This document shows, in pieces, positions 13,558 through 21,917 of a stretch of 30,066 nucleotides of DNA. This stretch comes from Bacteroidales bacterium. Its GTDB lineage: Bacteria; Bacteroidota; Bacteroidia; Bacteroidales; UBA932. A program made the translations under genes and the position numbers. Where the stretch lies: the NCBI GenBank assembly GCA_017478685.1, contig JAFVDC010000117.1, positions 1 to 30,066 on the forward strand, read 5' to 3'. Within the stretch, counting starts at the first letter, position 1. Each line of letters starts with the position of its first letter. Below the pieces are notes generated by a model, which ran no database searches, was not told the DNA's origin, and was given only the letters and a program-made list of their open reading frames with translations.

Positions 13558-14832
13558 CTATTCCTCTGCGGGTGCGGGAACAACTTTTACGCTAAAGCTG
13601 TCAAAGAAGTAATCCTTGCCGGGGCCGAAGCGGCTGCCCCATACGGAACGGAGGTTCACATAGAAGTATACGGTGCCAGTGGCCTGAGCCCAGTAATGTG
13701 CAACGGGTTCGCCGGCATTGCTGTAACCAAGGCCAAGTTCTTCGTTCTTTGCGAGGTATGCGTCAGTGCCGCCGAAGCCGCCGTCATATGCGGGAACAGC
13801 CTCTGATCCGGGATTGTCATATCCGGACATCCAGTAGTTGTACATTTCAACAATGGAAGTGCCGTCCGTGCTGGATGCACCGTCAAAGCCCTGGGTGTCG
13901 GGGGAGATGCCAAACCACAGCAGGCCGCTGTCGTTGGTCTCCTCGCCCCACTTCATCTGGGCAGAAATCTCGAGGTAGTCGCCTTCTTCCACTTCAATGG
14001 CCTGGTACACAATTACGTTGTTGGCCTGGTCGTGGATCTGGTTCTCGGAGGAGAGCCTGAGGCAGCCGCCGTTACCGCCGGCCGGCTTCACCTCTGTATA
14101 ACCGAAGGTGGGAACCCAGCTGTAGACACCGGCCATGGGGGCGTAGTCGCCGTCAAGGACCTCGGTACTCACTACTGTCCAGTACTGAGCATCGTCCTCT
14201 TCCATTTCGCCGCCCTTGAGGAGCTCGTTGTAGGCAATTACGTCAACTTCGGCCTCATAAGTATTATCATCACCGGCCTCGTTCTTGACGGTGGCCTTTA
14301 CGGTGTACTTGCCATAGTCGGGGAAGATGTGGACGGGCTTGAATTCAGTGCTGCCCTCGCCGCCGTCGCCGAAGTCCCAGGAAATGCTGCTGGCATTCTC
14401 TGAAGCTGTTGCGTCGAAGTTTACGGTAAGGCCGAACTTACCGGCGCGGTCGGTCTGGGCCGCGAAGGTGAAATAGGCCTTAGGAGCACCTGCAAGGGTG
14501 AGAGTGGCCTCCTTGGAAGCGGTGGCGCCGTCTGCGTTGGCTGCGGTGAGCTTCACGGTGTAGGTGCCGGCTGCAGCATAGGTGTGCTCAGGGTTGGCTT
14601 CCTTGGAAGTCTCGTCGTCGCCGAAGTTCCACTTGTAAGAGGTGGCGTTGGCGCTCTTGTTGGTGAAGGTTACCTTCAGGCCGTCAACGGCGTACTCGAA
14701 GTCTGCGGTAGGGGCCTCTCCGGCGGGAGTTTTGCCACCCTCGTCGTCGTTGCCATTAGTGGCAGGCTTCTGGCAGGCTGCCATTGCTACTGCAACGGCG
14801 GCTGCGGTGAGAAAGTAAAGAACTTTTTTCAT
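13558..14832 (-). CDS. PKD-domain lipoprotein, putative surface glycan-binding protein
   Basis: The 424-residue protein has a lipoprotein signal with MAAC (C20) and a short Asn/Gly/Glu-rich linker. Two PKD domains follow: about 43-112, with YKWNFGDDET and HTYAAAGTYTVKLTAAN, and about 115-200, with ISWDFGDGGEG and HIFPDYGKYTVKATVKN. The C-terminal part (about 205-424) looks like a beta-sandwich carbohydrate-binding module, rich in Trp/Tyr and Gly, with an ending FFDSFSVKVVP typical of such domains. Position after susD and before the enzymes is where surface glycan-binding proteins lie in PULs. It probably captures polysaccharide at the cell surface and passes it to SusCD; ligand identity is unknown. 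No enzyme motif was seen. Confidence 0.78.
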   Translation of the reverse strand: MKKVLYFLTAAAVAVAMAACQKPATNGNDDEGGKTPAGEAPTADFEYAVDGLKVTFTNKSANATSYKWNFGDDETSKEANPEHTYAAAGTYTVKLTAANADGATASKEATLTLAGAPKAYFTFAAQTDRAGKFGLTVNFDATASENASSISWDFGDGGEGSTEFKPVHIFPDYGKYTVKATVKNEAGDDNTYEAEVDVIAYNELLKGGEMEEDDAQYWTVVSTEVLDGDYAPMAGVYSWVPTFGYTEVKPAGGNGGCLRLSSENQIHDQANNVIVYQAIEVEEGDYLEISAQMKWGEETNDSGLLWFGISPDTQGFDGASSTDGTSIVEMYNYWMSGYDNPGSEAVPAYDGGFGGTDAYLAKNEELGLGYSNAGEPVAHYWAQATGTVYFYVNLRSVWGSRFGPGKDYFFDSFSVKVVPAPAEE

Positions 14833-14875
14833 AACACTAGTGTTTTAAAAATGGTTAATATTGGTTTAGGATTTA

Positions 14876-15499
14876 CTAGTCAAAGGGGAAAAGCGTGCGG
14901 ACTTCGGCCTCGGGTTTGCTGGCATCTACGCTGTCCCAGTGCTCGCTGCCCATGTCCAGTTTAATCACTACGGAAGTGTTGGAGCCGGCAAGCGCATACT
15001 CTGCGGGACCCTGGAGGTTGGAGAGCTCAAGCCCAAGGTAAACAATCTGGTAAACGCCTGAGGCATAAAAACTTGCGCGCTTTGTGGCAAGGGCCTTGAG
15101 GTCTACGCTCACTTTCACCGTGGCTCCGCTTTCTCCGTCCGGAACAACTATGCTTGATGGGAAGGAGACAACGTCGGAGGGCATTTCAACGCCTTCGGCA
15201 CCGGAGGGTGTGAACTTGCCAAGGGACACGCTGTAGCCGCTCTGGGTGGCAAAGTATCCTGAACGGATTACGCCAACCACAATGTCCAGCTTGCCTGTTT
15301 CCTTGCTGTAGGAGCAGGTGTATTTGGAGTTCTGGTAGAAGGGCCCCAAGGGGATGGGGTAAGAGTTGTCTATACCCGTCACCGTGGCCTGCGGGATGTA
15401 TACCTTGGCAAAGCCGTAGTCCTTGTTTGCATCCTCCTTTCCGCAGGCGCACAGCGCAAGGGAAAGGGCTGCGGTAAGAATTATCTTAAATGCTTTCAT
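14876..15499 (-). CDS. PUL-associated lipoprotein, DUF1735-like
   Basis: The 207-residue protein has a lipoprotein signal ending LALCACGKE (C17 or C19, C19 preferred). The mature part begins with KVYIPQA, and contains TCSYSKETGKLDIVVGVIRSGYF, followed by LKALATKRASFYASGVYQIVYLGLEL. This pattern of beta-strands at the start of mature PUL lipoproteins resembles the DUF1735 (BT_3987 N-terminal-like) domain; the match is by memory, not search. Such proteins follow susD in many PULs and are thought to help bind glycan at the surface. It begins two bases after the susD stop and is clearly in the same operon. It is short, consisting of little more than this one domain. Confidence 0.65.
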   Translation of the reverse strand: MKAFKIILTAALSLALCACGKEDANKDYGFAKVYIPQATVTGIDNSYPIPLGPFYQNSKYTCSYSKETGKLDIVVGVIRSGYFATQSGYSVSLGKFTPSGAEGVEMPSDVVSFPSSIVVPDGESGATVKVSVDLKALATKRASFYASGVYQIVYLGLELSNLQGPAEYALAGSNTSVVIKLDMGSEHWDSVDASKPEAEVRTLFPFD

Positions 15500-15501
15500 A
15501 T

Positions 15502-17298
15502 CTAGTTGTATTCAGGGTTCTGGGTAATTGAGCCTGCGCCGTTTGCAATCTCCTTGCGGGTGAAGGGGAAGTAGTAGTTGCGCTCATAGAATGTGCGGTA
15601 GGCCACTGTAGGGAAGGTGTACTGGAAGCCGCCAAGCTGGTTCTTCCTTACGGAAACGCCCTTTATGGACTTGTTGAGTACGCTCATTGCGTCTTTCCAG
15701 CGGAGAAGGTCCCAGTAGCGGTGGTCTTCAAAGGCAAGTTCTACGCGGCGCTCCTGCTTCACGGCATTGCGGAAGTCGGACTTGGAGGTGGCCGTAACGG
15801 CCGGGAGAGAGGTGCTGGCGCTGTTCCTTACTTCCGTAAGCGCCTGGCGTGCTGTCATTCCGTAGCCCTCAGGGTCTGCGTCCGGGCCGTAGGCCTCGTT
15901 CATTGCTTCGGCATAGTTCAAAAGGACTTCGGCATAGCGGTAAAGGGGCCATACGTGGTCTGTGCTGCCGCCTTCAACAAGGTTGAGGTTGGGTGCAAGA
16001 AACTTCTTGAGGTAGTATCCGGTGGGGCTTGCGCCTGCGGTGCGGGAGTCGTAGTTACCGCCCTTGGACTCGTCTATGGTGGTGCCGTTCCAGGTGCTGC
16101 CGTTGGTCACGATTGTGGCGGCAAGGCGGGGATCCCTGTTGGCGTAAGGGTCCGGTACCTGGGGGCCGACATACTCATAGGCGTCCACGAGGTTCTGGGT
16201 GGGGCACACTCCGCTGTTGCCGCCGCGGGTGGCCACGGGGTAGTTGGCAGCCTCGGGGGCGCTGCCGGCAGCCTGGCGTACCAGGAAGATGGACTCTACG
16301 TCGGAGGTGGAGTTGTTCTTTATGAAGTAGTTGCCGTAGTCCCTGTTGGCGGGCATATGATAGTCCGGGTAGCTCTTGGCACCCTCTCCAAAGCCGAATC
16401 CCTTTGCAAAGATGGCTTTGCGGAGCTGGATTACGTCGTTGGCGGCTTTTGCGGCCCTCTCCCATTTCTCTACGTCGTCCATGGGGTTGTTGCGGGGGCT
16501 GGCTGCGTAAAGGAGCACGCGGGCCTTTATGGCAAGGGCTGCGGTGCGGTCGAAGCGGCCGGTTTCGTCGCGGAAGTTCCAGTTGGCAACATCTGCGATG
16601 GCGTTGTCCGGGGTCTGGTCCAGAGCAACCCTCCAGTCAAGGTTAAGCTCATCCAAATGGTCGTCGATAAGCTTCACGATGTGCTCCACAACCTCGTCGT
16701 AGGTGGCCTGGCGGGCCATTCCGGTTTCGGGGTCTATGAGCGGGACTCCGCCGTACATCTTGATGAGCTCACCGTAATAGTAAGCTTCGGCAATGTAGGC
16801 TTCGGCCCTCTGCCATGCAAGGTTGATGCAGTCTCTCTTGTAGGCCTTGGGCTGCTCCGTGCTGTAGATGGTGCCGTCCGGGTTGTAAACCGTGCTGGTG
16901 TCCCTGTTCAGCGCCAGGAAGTTTTCACCGTCCTTGGCGTAATCCAGGAAGAAGTGCGCCGCGCGGATGCCCTCGTAGCAGTTTACGTACTTGTAGGCTA
17001 GCGGGTTCAGGTCGGCCGAAAGAAGGCCCCTGTTGAAGGTCTGGGCCTCGGAGGTGGGGGCGGCCTGTTCGGCTTCGTCGGAGGCGCTTGCAAAGAGGTT
17101 CCCGTCTATCACGTTGAAGCCGTTGCCCATGGGGGTGTAGTATGCGTAGGCAAAGCTTGTGAGCGTGCTTGAACGCGTCTGAAGCCTGTCCATGGTGTCA
17201 AAGACATCCGTGCGGGTGTTGAGGAACTTGGTGCAGGAAGGGAGCATGAGTGCTGCCGCCGCTGCAAGAATTATAGTGTATATCCTACTTGTGCTCAT
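15502..17298 (-). CDS. SusD/RagB-family outer-membrane lipoprotein (second pair)
   Basis: The 598-residue protein has a lipoprotein signal with LPSC (C22) followed by TKFLNT, the usual SusD N-terminus. It shows the SusD-type helical pattern: GIRAAHFFLDYAK (around 109), a repeat region with RAEAYIAEAYYYGELIKMYGGVPLI, and the C-terminal VWPLYRYAEVLLNYAEAMNE plus RRVELAFEDHRYWDLLRWKDA. SusD proteins sit as lids on SusC barrels and bind glycan at the outer surface. Spacing to the upstream SusC is 4 bp. It is only distantly similar to the SusD at 20058-21905, so the two pairs probably differ in ligand or in chain length preferred. Confidence 0.93.
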   Translation of the reverse strand: MSTSRIYTIILAAAAALMLPSCTKFLNTRTDVFDTMDRLQTRSSTLTSFAYAYYTPMGNGFNVIDGNLFASASDEAEQAAPTSEAQTFNRGLLSADLNPLAYKYVNCYEGIRAAHFFLDYAKDGENFLALNRDTSTVYNPDGTIYSTEQPKAYKRDCINLAWQRAEAYIAEAYYYGELIKMYGGVPLIDPETGMARQATYDEVVEHIVKLIDDHLDELNLDWRVALDQTPDNAIADVANWNFRDETGRFDRTAALAIKARVLLYAASPRNNPMDDVEKWERAAKAANDVIQLRKAIFAKGFGFGEGAKSYPDYHMPANRDYGNYFIKNNSTSDVESIFLVRQAAGSAPEAANYPVATRGGNSGVCPTQNLVDAYEYVGPQVPDPYANRDPRLAATIVTNGSTWNGTTIDESKGGNYDSRTAGASPTGYYLKKFLAPNLNLVEGGSTDHVWPLYRYAEVLLNYAEAMNEAYGPDADPEGYGMTARQALTEVRNSASTSLPAVTATSKSDFRNAVKQERRVELAFEDHRYWDLLRWKDAMSVLNKSIKGVSVRKNQLGGFQYTFPTVAYRTFYERNYYFPFTRKEIANGAGSITQNPEYN

Positions 17299-17302
17299 AC
17301 TC

Positions 17303-20038
17303 TTAGAAACTTATTTGAAGTCCAAGGTTTACCGCCTTTGAAGCGGGATATCCGTAATTGGCTGTTTCCGGGTCCATCTTGTATTTGGCCAGGAGGGTGC
17401 TCAGCGTGAGGAGGTTGTATCCGGTTACGCAAACACGGAAGTTCTTGATGGCCTTTGTGTTAAGCGGAATGGTGTAGCCAAGTTCCACTTCCTGCAGGCG
17501 CAGCCAGGCGTTGTCCTTCACCCAGAAGGAGCTTGCGTGGTAGTTGTGGTCGTTCTGACCTGTGGAAAGGCGGGGGAACGTGGCGGTCTCGCGGGTGTCA
17601 AGCTTGGCCTCGGGGTAGTATACCCAGGCACCTTCGGCCCACTCAAAGGCGTTTCCGTAGTTCAGGAAGGGCTTCCATTCGTCGTAGTCCAGGAGGTTCA
17701 CGGTGGAGCCTGCGCTGCCGGTGATGAGGAAGGAAAGGTCGAAGCCCTTGTATTTGACTTCGCCGCCGAGGCTGAGGGTGAGTGACGGATAGGAAGGGTT
17801 GCCGACTTTCACGATATCGGTGTCGTCAATGAAGGAATCCCCGTCCTGGTCCTTGTACTTGAGGTCTCCGGGCTGGATTGCGCCGTATAGTGGGACGGGA
17901 AGGCCCATGTTGAGCTCTCCGTCAAGGTCGAAGTCCGTGACTTTGTAGAAACCTGTGTTCTCAAGGCCCATCCTGGTGCCGTAAGGGAGGCCTGTGACGG
18001 CGTTGTAGGGGTATTTGGCTCCAACTTCGCCCATTTCAATGACCTTGTTCTTTGCAAAGAGGACGTTTCCGAAAACGCTCCAGTCAACCTCTCCGCTCTT
18101 TTGGGCAACCACAAACTGGGCGTCAACGCCGTGGTTGAACATCTTGCCAAGGTTGGTGTAGGCAACCTGGGCGCCGCCCCAGTCCATAAGGGTGTTGTCC
18201 GGGGTGAGGATGCCGGTGCGGTAATCGGCAAAGTAGTCGGCCTTGACGGTAAGGAGGTTCCAGAGGGTGGCCTCTACGCCGATATCGGCCTTCAGGCTCT
18301 TTTCGGCCGTAACGTCCGGGTGGCTCATGAACAGCGGACGTATGCCGCTGGCGCCGCCTCCGAAGTTGGGGCCCATGCCCTGGACAAAGCTTCCGGTCCA
18401 GGTGTAGTACTGCTCATAGAGATACCTGCCGTTGGTCTCGAATCCCTCAATTCCCACATAGGCTTCCGTTGCTCCGGTAAATCCGGCCGAAGCCCTGAGC
18501 CTCAGTTTGTTAACCACGGAACTGCTCTTCAGGAAGTCCTCGTTGGAGAGGTTCCATCCAAAGCCCACGGTGGGATAGGGAACGAAGCTCTTACCGGGAG
18601 CGTAGGCATCTGAGCCGAACACGGAAAGGGCCAGGGTGGCGTCAAAGCGGGAGTCGTATGCCCAGTCGGCCCTTGCCACGAAGTTTGCGTAGCGGTACTT
18701 CCAGTTGTAGAAGGCGCTGCCGCTGCCGCTGAAGTCGGAGATGCGGGCATCCAGCTTTGTCCTAAGGGTGTGAAGGCCGAATTCTGAGTCCCAGCCCACG
18801 GTTACGTTGCCCTGCATCCAGCGCTCCTTGCCTGAGCTCCAGTAGCCGTTTGAGCGGATGTAGGTGGAAACATCCGCGGTTTGCGGAACACCCTGGCTGT
18901 AACGGGCGTAGGTGCGCGTTTTTCCGGTGTTGCCGATGGTCCTGGAGTAGAAGGAGAAGCCTTGCAGGAGGTACAGGCCCTTGACAAGGGAACCGAGGTC
19001 TTCCTTGAACTTGAAGTTGGCCTGCATGAGCTTGGTGCGGCTTGTGGTCCATCCGAGCCCGGAGAGCGAACCTACAGGGTTGTTGGGATGGACGGCCGTA
19101 CCGGAGTAGTTGGAAATAGGGTCTGTGGCATCTGCGTCAAAAATGGGGTAAATATTTGACGGGTAACTCATTACATCGTTCACAAGCTGGTAAACGCTGT
19201 AGTTGGGACGGTTGCGGTCTTCAAGGCGGCCGCCCACATCCACGCTTACAGTGAAGATGTCATTGAGCTTCATGTCAAGATTGGTGCGGATGCCGTATTT
19301 CACAAAGGAGACGTTCTTGGTGCGGTCCGTGTTCCTTACGTTAAGGAAGCCCTGCTGGTTGGCATAGTCAAGCACAACGCTGTAAAGGGCCGTGTTGGAG
19401 CCGCCGCGGATGGAAAGGGAACCGTCGGCGTAGTTTGCAAGGGGCTTGAAAACTTCGTCGTACCAGTTTACGTCTATGCCTTCGCCGGCTTTGTAGGCGT
19501 TCATGGCCTCAAAGTCGTAGTAGGGGTCCCACTCACGGCCGTGGTCATTGCTCCAGGCCTGGTTGTAGAGGGCGGCGTAACGCCGGGAGTTCAGGGGTTT
19601 TGCCACATTGATGGGCATCTGGACACCGCCGCGGGTCTTGAAGGTGATTACGGGGGCGCCCACGGTGCCGCGCTTGGTGGTGATTGCCAGCACACCGTTT
19701 GCGCCGTTCATGCCGTATTCGGCAAGGTCTGCGGCATTCTTGCAAACCACCACTGATTCAATTTCTTCCGGGGAAAGATAGCTTATGAAATCCGGCTGGA
19801 CCTCAAAGCCGTCTACAAAGATTTTGAGGGTGTTGACGTCGGTCCCCTGTGCAAAGGAGCCGATTCCGCGGATCATCATCCTGGGGACTCCGGCGCCGGG
19901 GGTGCCGTCGTTTCTTATGACGGTAAGGCCCGGATACTTGCCCTCCAGGGCGTCCGTAAAGTTGGCAAGGTCCTGGGAATAACCCGCAAGGGAAGCAAGG
20001 AGTCCCGCCGCAACTGTAATTATGAAGTGTTTTTTCAT
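17303..20038 (-). CDS. SusC-type TonB-dependent receptor lacking N-terminal extension (second pair)
   Basis: The 911-residue protein has a type I signal peptide (cleavage near GYSQ, about residue 21) and goes directly into the plug domain: NFTDALEGKYPGLTV (26-40), MMIRGIGSF, LKIFVDGFEVQ and NGANGVLAITTKRG (about 110-123). The rest is a 22-strand-type beta-barrel ending in LGLQISF with a terminal Phe. Unlike the SusC at 21918-25262, it has no CarboxypepD_reg-like domain and none of the VVV-type TonB-box segment normally before the plug. It would transport oligosaccharides with the adjacent SusD. Either the missing part is dispensable, or the receptor pairs with TonB differently. No in-frame upstream extension fits, because the SusD gene ends 19 bp upstream. 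Confidence 0.9.
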   Translation of the reverse strand: MKKHFIITVAAGLLASLAGYSQDLANFTDALEGKYPGLTVIRNDGTPGAGVPRMMIRGIGSFAQGTDVNTLKIFVDGFEVQPDFISYLSPEEIESVVVCKNAADLAEYGMNGANGVLAITTKRGTVGAPVITFKTRGGVQMPINVAKPLNSRRYAALYNQAWSNDHGREWDPYYDFEAMNAYKAGEGIDVNWYDEVFKPLANYADGSLSIRGGSNTALYSVVLDYANQQGFLNVRNTDRTKNVSFVKYGIRTNLDMKLNDIFTVSVDVGGRLEDRNRPNYSVYQLVNDVMSYPSNIYPIFDADATDPISNYSGTAVHPNNPVGSLSGLGWTTSRTKLMQANFKFKEDLGSLVKGLYLLQGFSFYSRTIGNTGKTRTYARYSQGVPQTADVSTYIRSNGYWSSGKERWMQGNVTVGWDSEFGLHTLRTKLDARISDFSGSGSAFYNWKYRYANFVARADWAYDSRFDATLALSVFGSDAYAPGKSFVPYPTVGFGWNLSNEDFLKSSSVVNKLRLRASAGFTGATEAYVGIEGFETNGRYLYEQYYTWTGSFVQGMGPNFGGGASGIRPLFMSHPDVTAEKSLKADIGVEATLWNLLTVKADYFADYRTGILTPDNTLMDWGGAQVAYTNLGKMFNHGVDAQFVVAQKSGEVDWSVFGNVLFAKNKVIEMGEVGAKYPYNAVTGLPYGTRMGLENTGFYKVTDFDLDGELNMGLPVPLYGAIQPGDLKYKDQDGDSFIDDTDIVKVGNPSYPSLTLSLGGEVKYKGFDLSFLITGSAGSTVNLLDYDEWKPFLNYGNAFEWAEGAWVYYPEAKLDTRETATFPRLSTGQNDHNYHASSFWVKDNAWLRLQEVELGYTIPLNTKAIKNFRVCVTGYNLLTLSTLLAKYKMDPETANYGYPASKAVNLGLQISF

Positions 20039-20057
20039 TGCTCTACGGATTTATCTG

Positions 20058-21905
20058 TTAATAACCGGGGTTCTGTGCTATTATGCCCTTGTTTACCTCG
20101 TCCTGGCGGAAAGGCTCAAGGAACCACTTGGGATGCCAGTAGCCAGTGTAGGAGTAGGCGTCCCAGTAGGAGATGAGGGCTGCCATGGTGTTGGCGCCGT
20201 CCGTGGTGAGGAAGGAAATCTCCGTCATGGGGCCGCCAAGGATCTTGGTGCCGATATCCGGATGCTTCCAGTGCTTGACGTCGTAGTAGCGCTGGTTTTC
20301 CTCGAAGAATTCAAGGGCCCTTTCGCGCACTATCAGTTCACGCAGTTTGGCCTGGTCTGTCTCCGCCACTGACGGAAGTCCGGCCCTGTTCCTTATGATA
20401 TTCAGGTACTTGAGGGCGTTGGCGGCGTCTCCGTATTCGTTGTAGCATTCGGCCAGGGACATGTAGGCTTCGGCCAGGCGGAACAGCGGGAACTCGAACC
20501 AGCGGCGGGCGCCGGCCTTGTAGTAGAACTTGGTGGGGACGCCTATTGAGCGGCCTTCGATGGCACGGGACATTGACGCTGCGATTGCGGCGTCGGAGGT
20601 AAGGCTTCCCATATACCAGATGCCCTCGTTCCACTTGGCGTCGCCGTCGTTGGAACGTCCGAATTTGCCTGGTACACAGATGTCTACGCGGAAGCGGGGC
20701 TCAATCTTGTCTATGTTGGCGGCAAAGTCGGAGATGTCGCGGGGGGCGGCTTCTCCAACCACCGGCCAGTCAATCTCTCCGCCGTCCTTGTCGCGGTAAA
20801 GGCGCACAAAGTTGGTGAGAACGCCACGGAGGGACCGTTCGCCGGCGTCTACGTAGGCGCTCCAGTTATAGCCTTCCGTCATGTTGTTGTAGACCTGCTG
20901 GTCGCTCTCGATCTTGAAGGCAAGGAGTGTTTCGGGGCCGTTGAGCTCAGACACACCGCGACCGTAGTCGTCGATTGCCTGCTCGAAGGAGTTGCGGTTA
21001 CCCTCTCCGGCGGTGAAAATGAGGTGTTTGCCGTGGGCTTTACCCCATTCGATAACTGCAAGGTGGGCATCTATGGCTTTCTTGTAGCGCTCCTTGTCAT
21101 AGCCCTCAAGCCAAATGAGGGAATCAGCGCTGTAAGCCATGCCGAATTCCTTGGCGTAGGACTGCTCTGCGTTGAAAAGCGGACGGGCGGCGAAGGTGAG
21201 GAGGCGTGCCTTCATGGCAAGCACCGCACCCTTTGTGATTCGGCCTTCCCACTTGTCTCCGCAGCCGGGCTCGATGTCCGTCCAGGTGTCCGGGAGGCGT
21301 GTTTCGGCCTCATTAATCATCTCCAGCGCAAATTCAAGGGTCTTTTGGGCCGATGCGCGGGGGAATGCTATGTCGTCTGTCATCTCGTTGGCCTGGCGCA
21401 CGATGGGAACGCCGCCCCAGCGCTGGAACATGCCCACGTAGCGGTAAGCGATGAGCGCGTAGGCTTCTCCCTTCATGTACTCCTTCATTTCGTCGGAGAG
21501 CTCCGGGCACTTGTCTATGTTGGCGATAATGATCCAGCAGGCCCTTATCACTTCCCAGTTCTCGTTGAAGTTTGCAGGTGCCCCCTGGAACTGCCCGGAG
21601 GCATCCAGGACAGTTGTGGGGCCGTTCACCACAAGGTTGTAGCCGGCGTGCCAGCTGTATCCGCGGGTGATTTCGCCGGACAGGGATGCAAGGGTGCCGT
21701 GGTTGATGGCCCAGCCTTCCGGCAGGCCTTCGCGGAGGCCCCTGTGGTATGCTCTCCAGAGCATGCCCTCGGTGTCTTTTCTGTTGGAGAACACGTCTTC
21801 AAGGTAGACGCTGCCGGTAACCTCCGGCATCTCCAGGAACAGGTTGCAGCCGCTTACGCCCATAAGCACTGCGGTCATGATTGCTGCTATGCGTATCTTT
21901 TTCAT
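20058..21905 (-). CDS. SusD/RagB-family outer-membrane lipoprotein (first pair)
   Basis: The 615-residue protein has a lipoprotein signal with VSGC (C20) followed by NLFLEMP. It carries SusD features: YMKGEAYALIAYRYVGMFQRWGGVPIV, the segment AVLAMKARLLTFAARPLFN, and the C-terminal FPLFRLAEAYMSLAECYNEYGDA with ERALEFFEENQRYYDVKHWK. It would form the glycan-capturing lid of the upstream SusC. The start is 12 bp from the SusC stop, and the gene is 19 bp from the second SusC. It is long for SusD (usually about 500-600 residues) but not exceptional. Confidence 0.92.
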   Translation of the reverse strand: MKKIRIAAIMTAVLMGVSGCNLFLEMPEVTGSVYLEDVFSNRKDTEGMLWRAYHRGLREGLPEGWAINHGTLASLSGEITRGYSWHAGYNLVVNGPTTVLDASGQFQGAPANFNENWEVIRACWIIIANIDKCPELSDEMKEYMKGEAYALIAYRYVGMFQRWGGVPIVRQANEMTDDIAFPRASAQKTLEFALEMINEAETRLPDTWTDIEPGCGDKWEGRITKGAVLAMKARLLTFAARPLFNAEQSYAKEFGMAYSADSLIWLEGYDKERYKKAIDAHLAVIEWGKAHGKHLIFTAGEGNRNSFEQAIDDYGRGVSELNGPETLLAFKIESDQQVYNNMTEGYNWSAYVDAGERSLRGVLTNFVRLYRDKDGGEIDWPVVGEAAPRDISDFAANIDKIEPRFRVDICVPGKFGRSNDGDAKWNEGIWYMGSLTSDAAIAASMSRAIEGRSIGVPTKFYYKAGARRWFEFPLFRLAEAYMSLAECYNEYGDAANALKYLNIIRNRAGLPSVAETDQAKLRELIVRERALEFFEENQRYYDVKHWKHPDIGTKILGGPMTEISFLTTDGANTMAALISYWDAYSYTGYWHPKWFLEPFRQDEVNKGIIAQNPGY

Positions 21906-21917
21906 AATCCTGTCCGT

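Noticed and set aside
15721..17001. A 426-codon open frame on the plus strand inside the second susD gene
   Set aside because: It is antisense to a clear SusD gene, Val/Gly-rich with no motif, and arises from the GC-rich codon use of the real gene.
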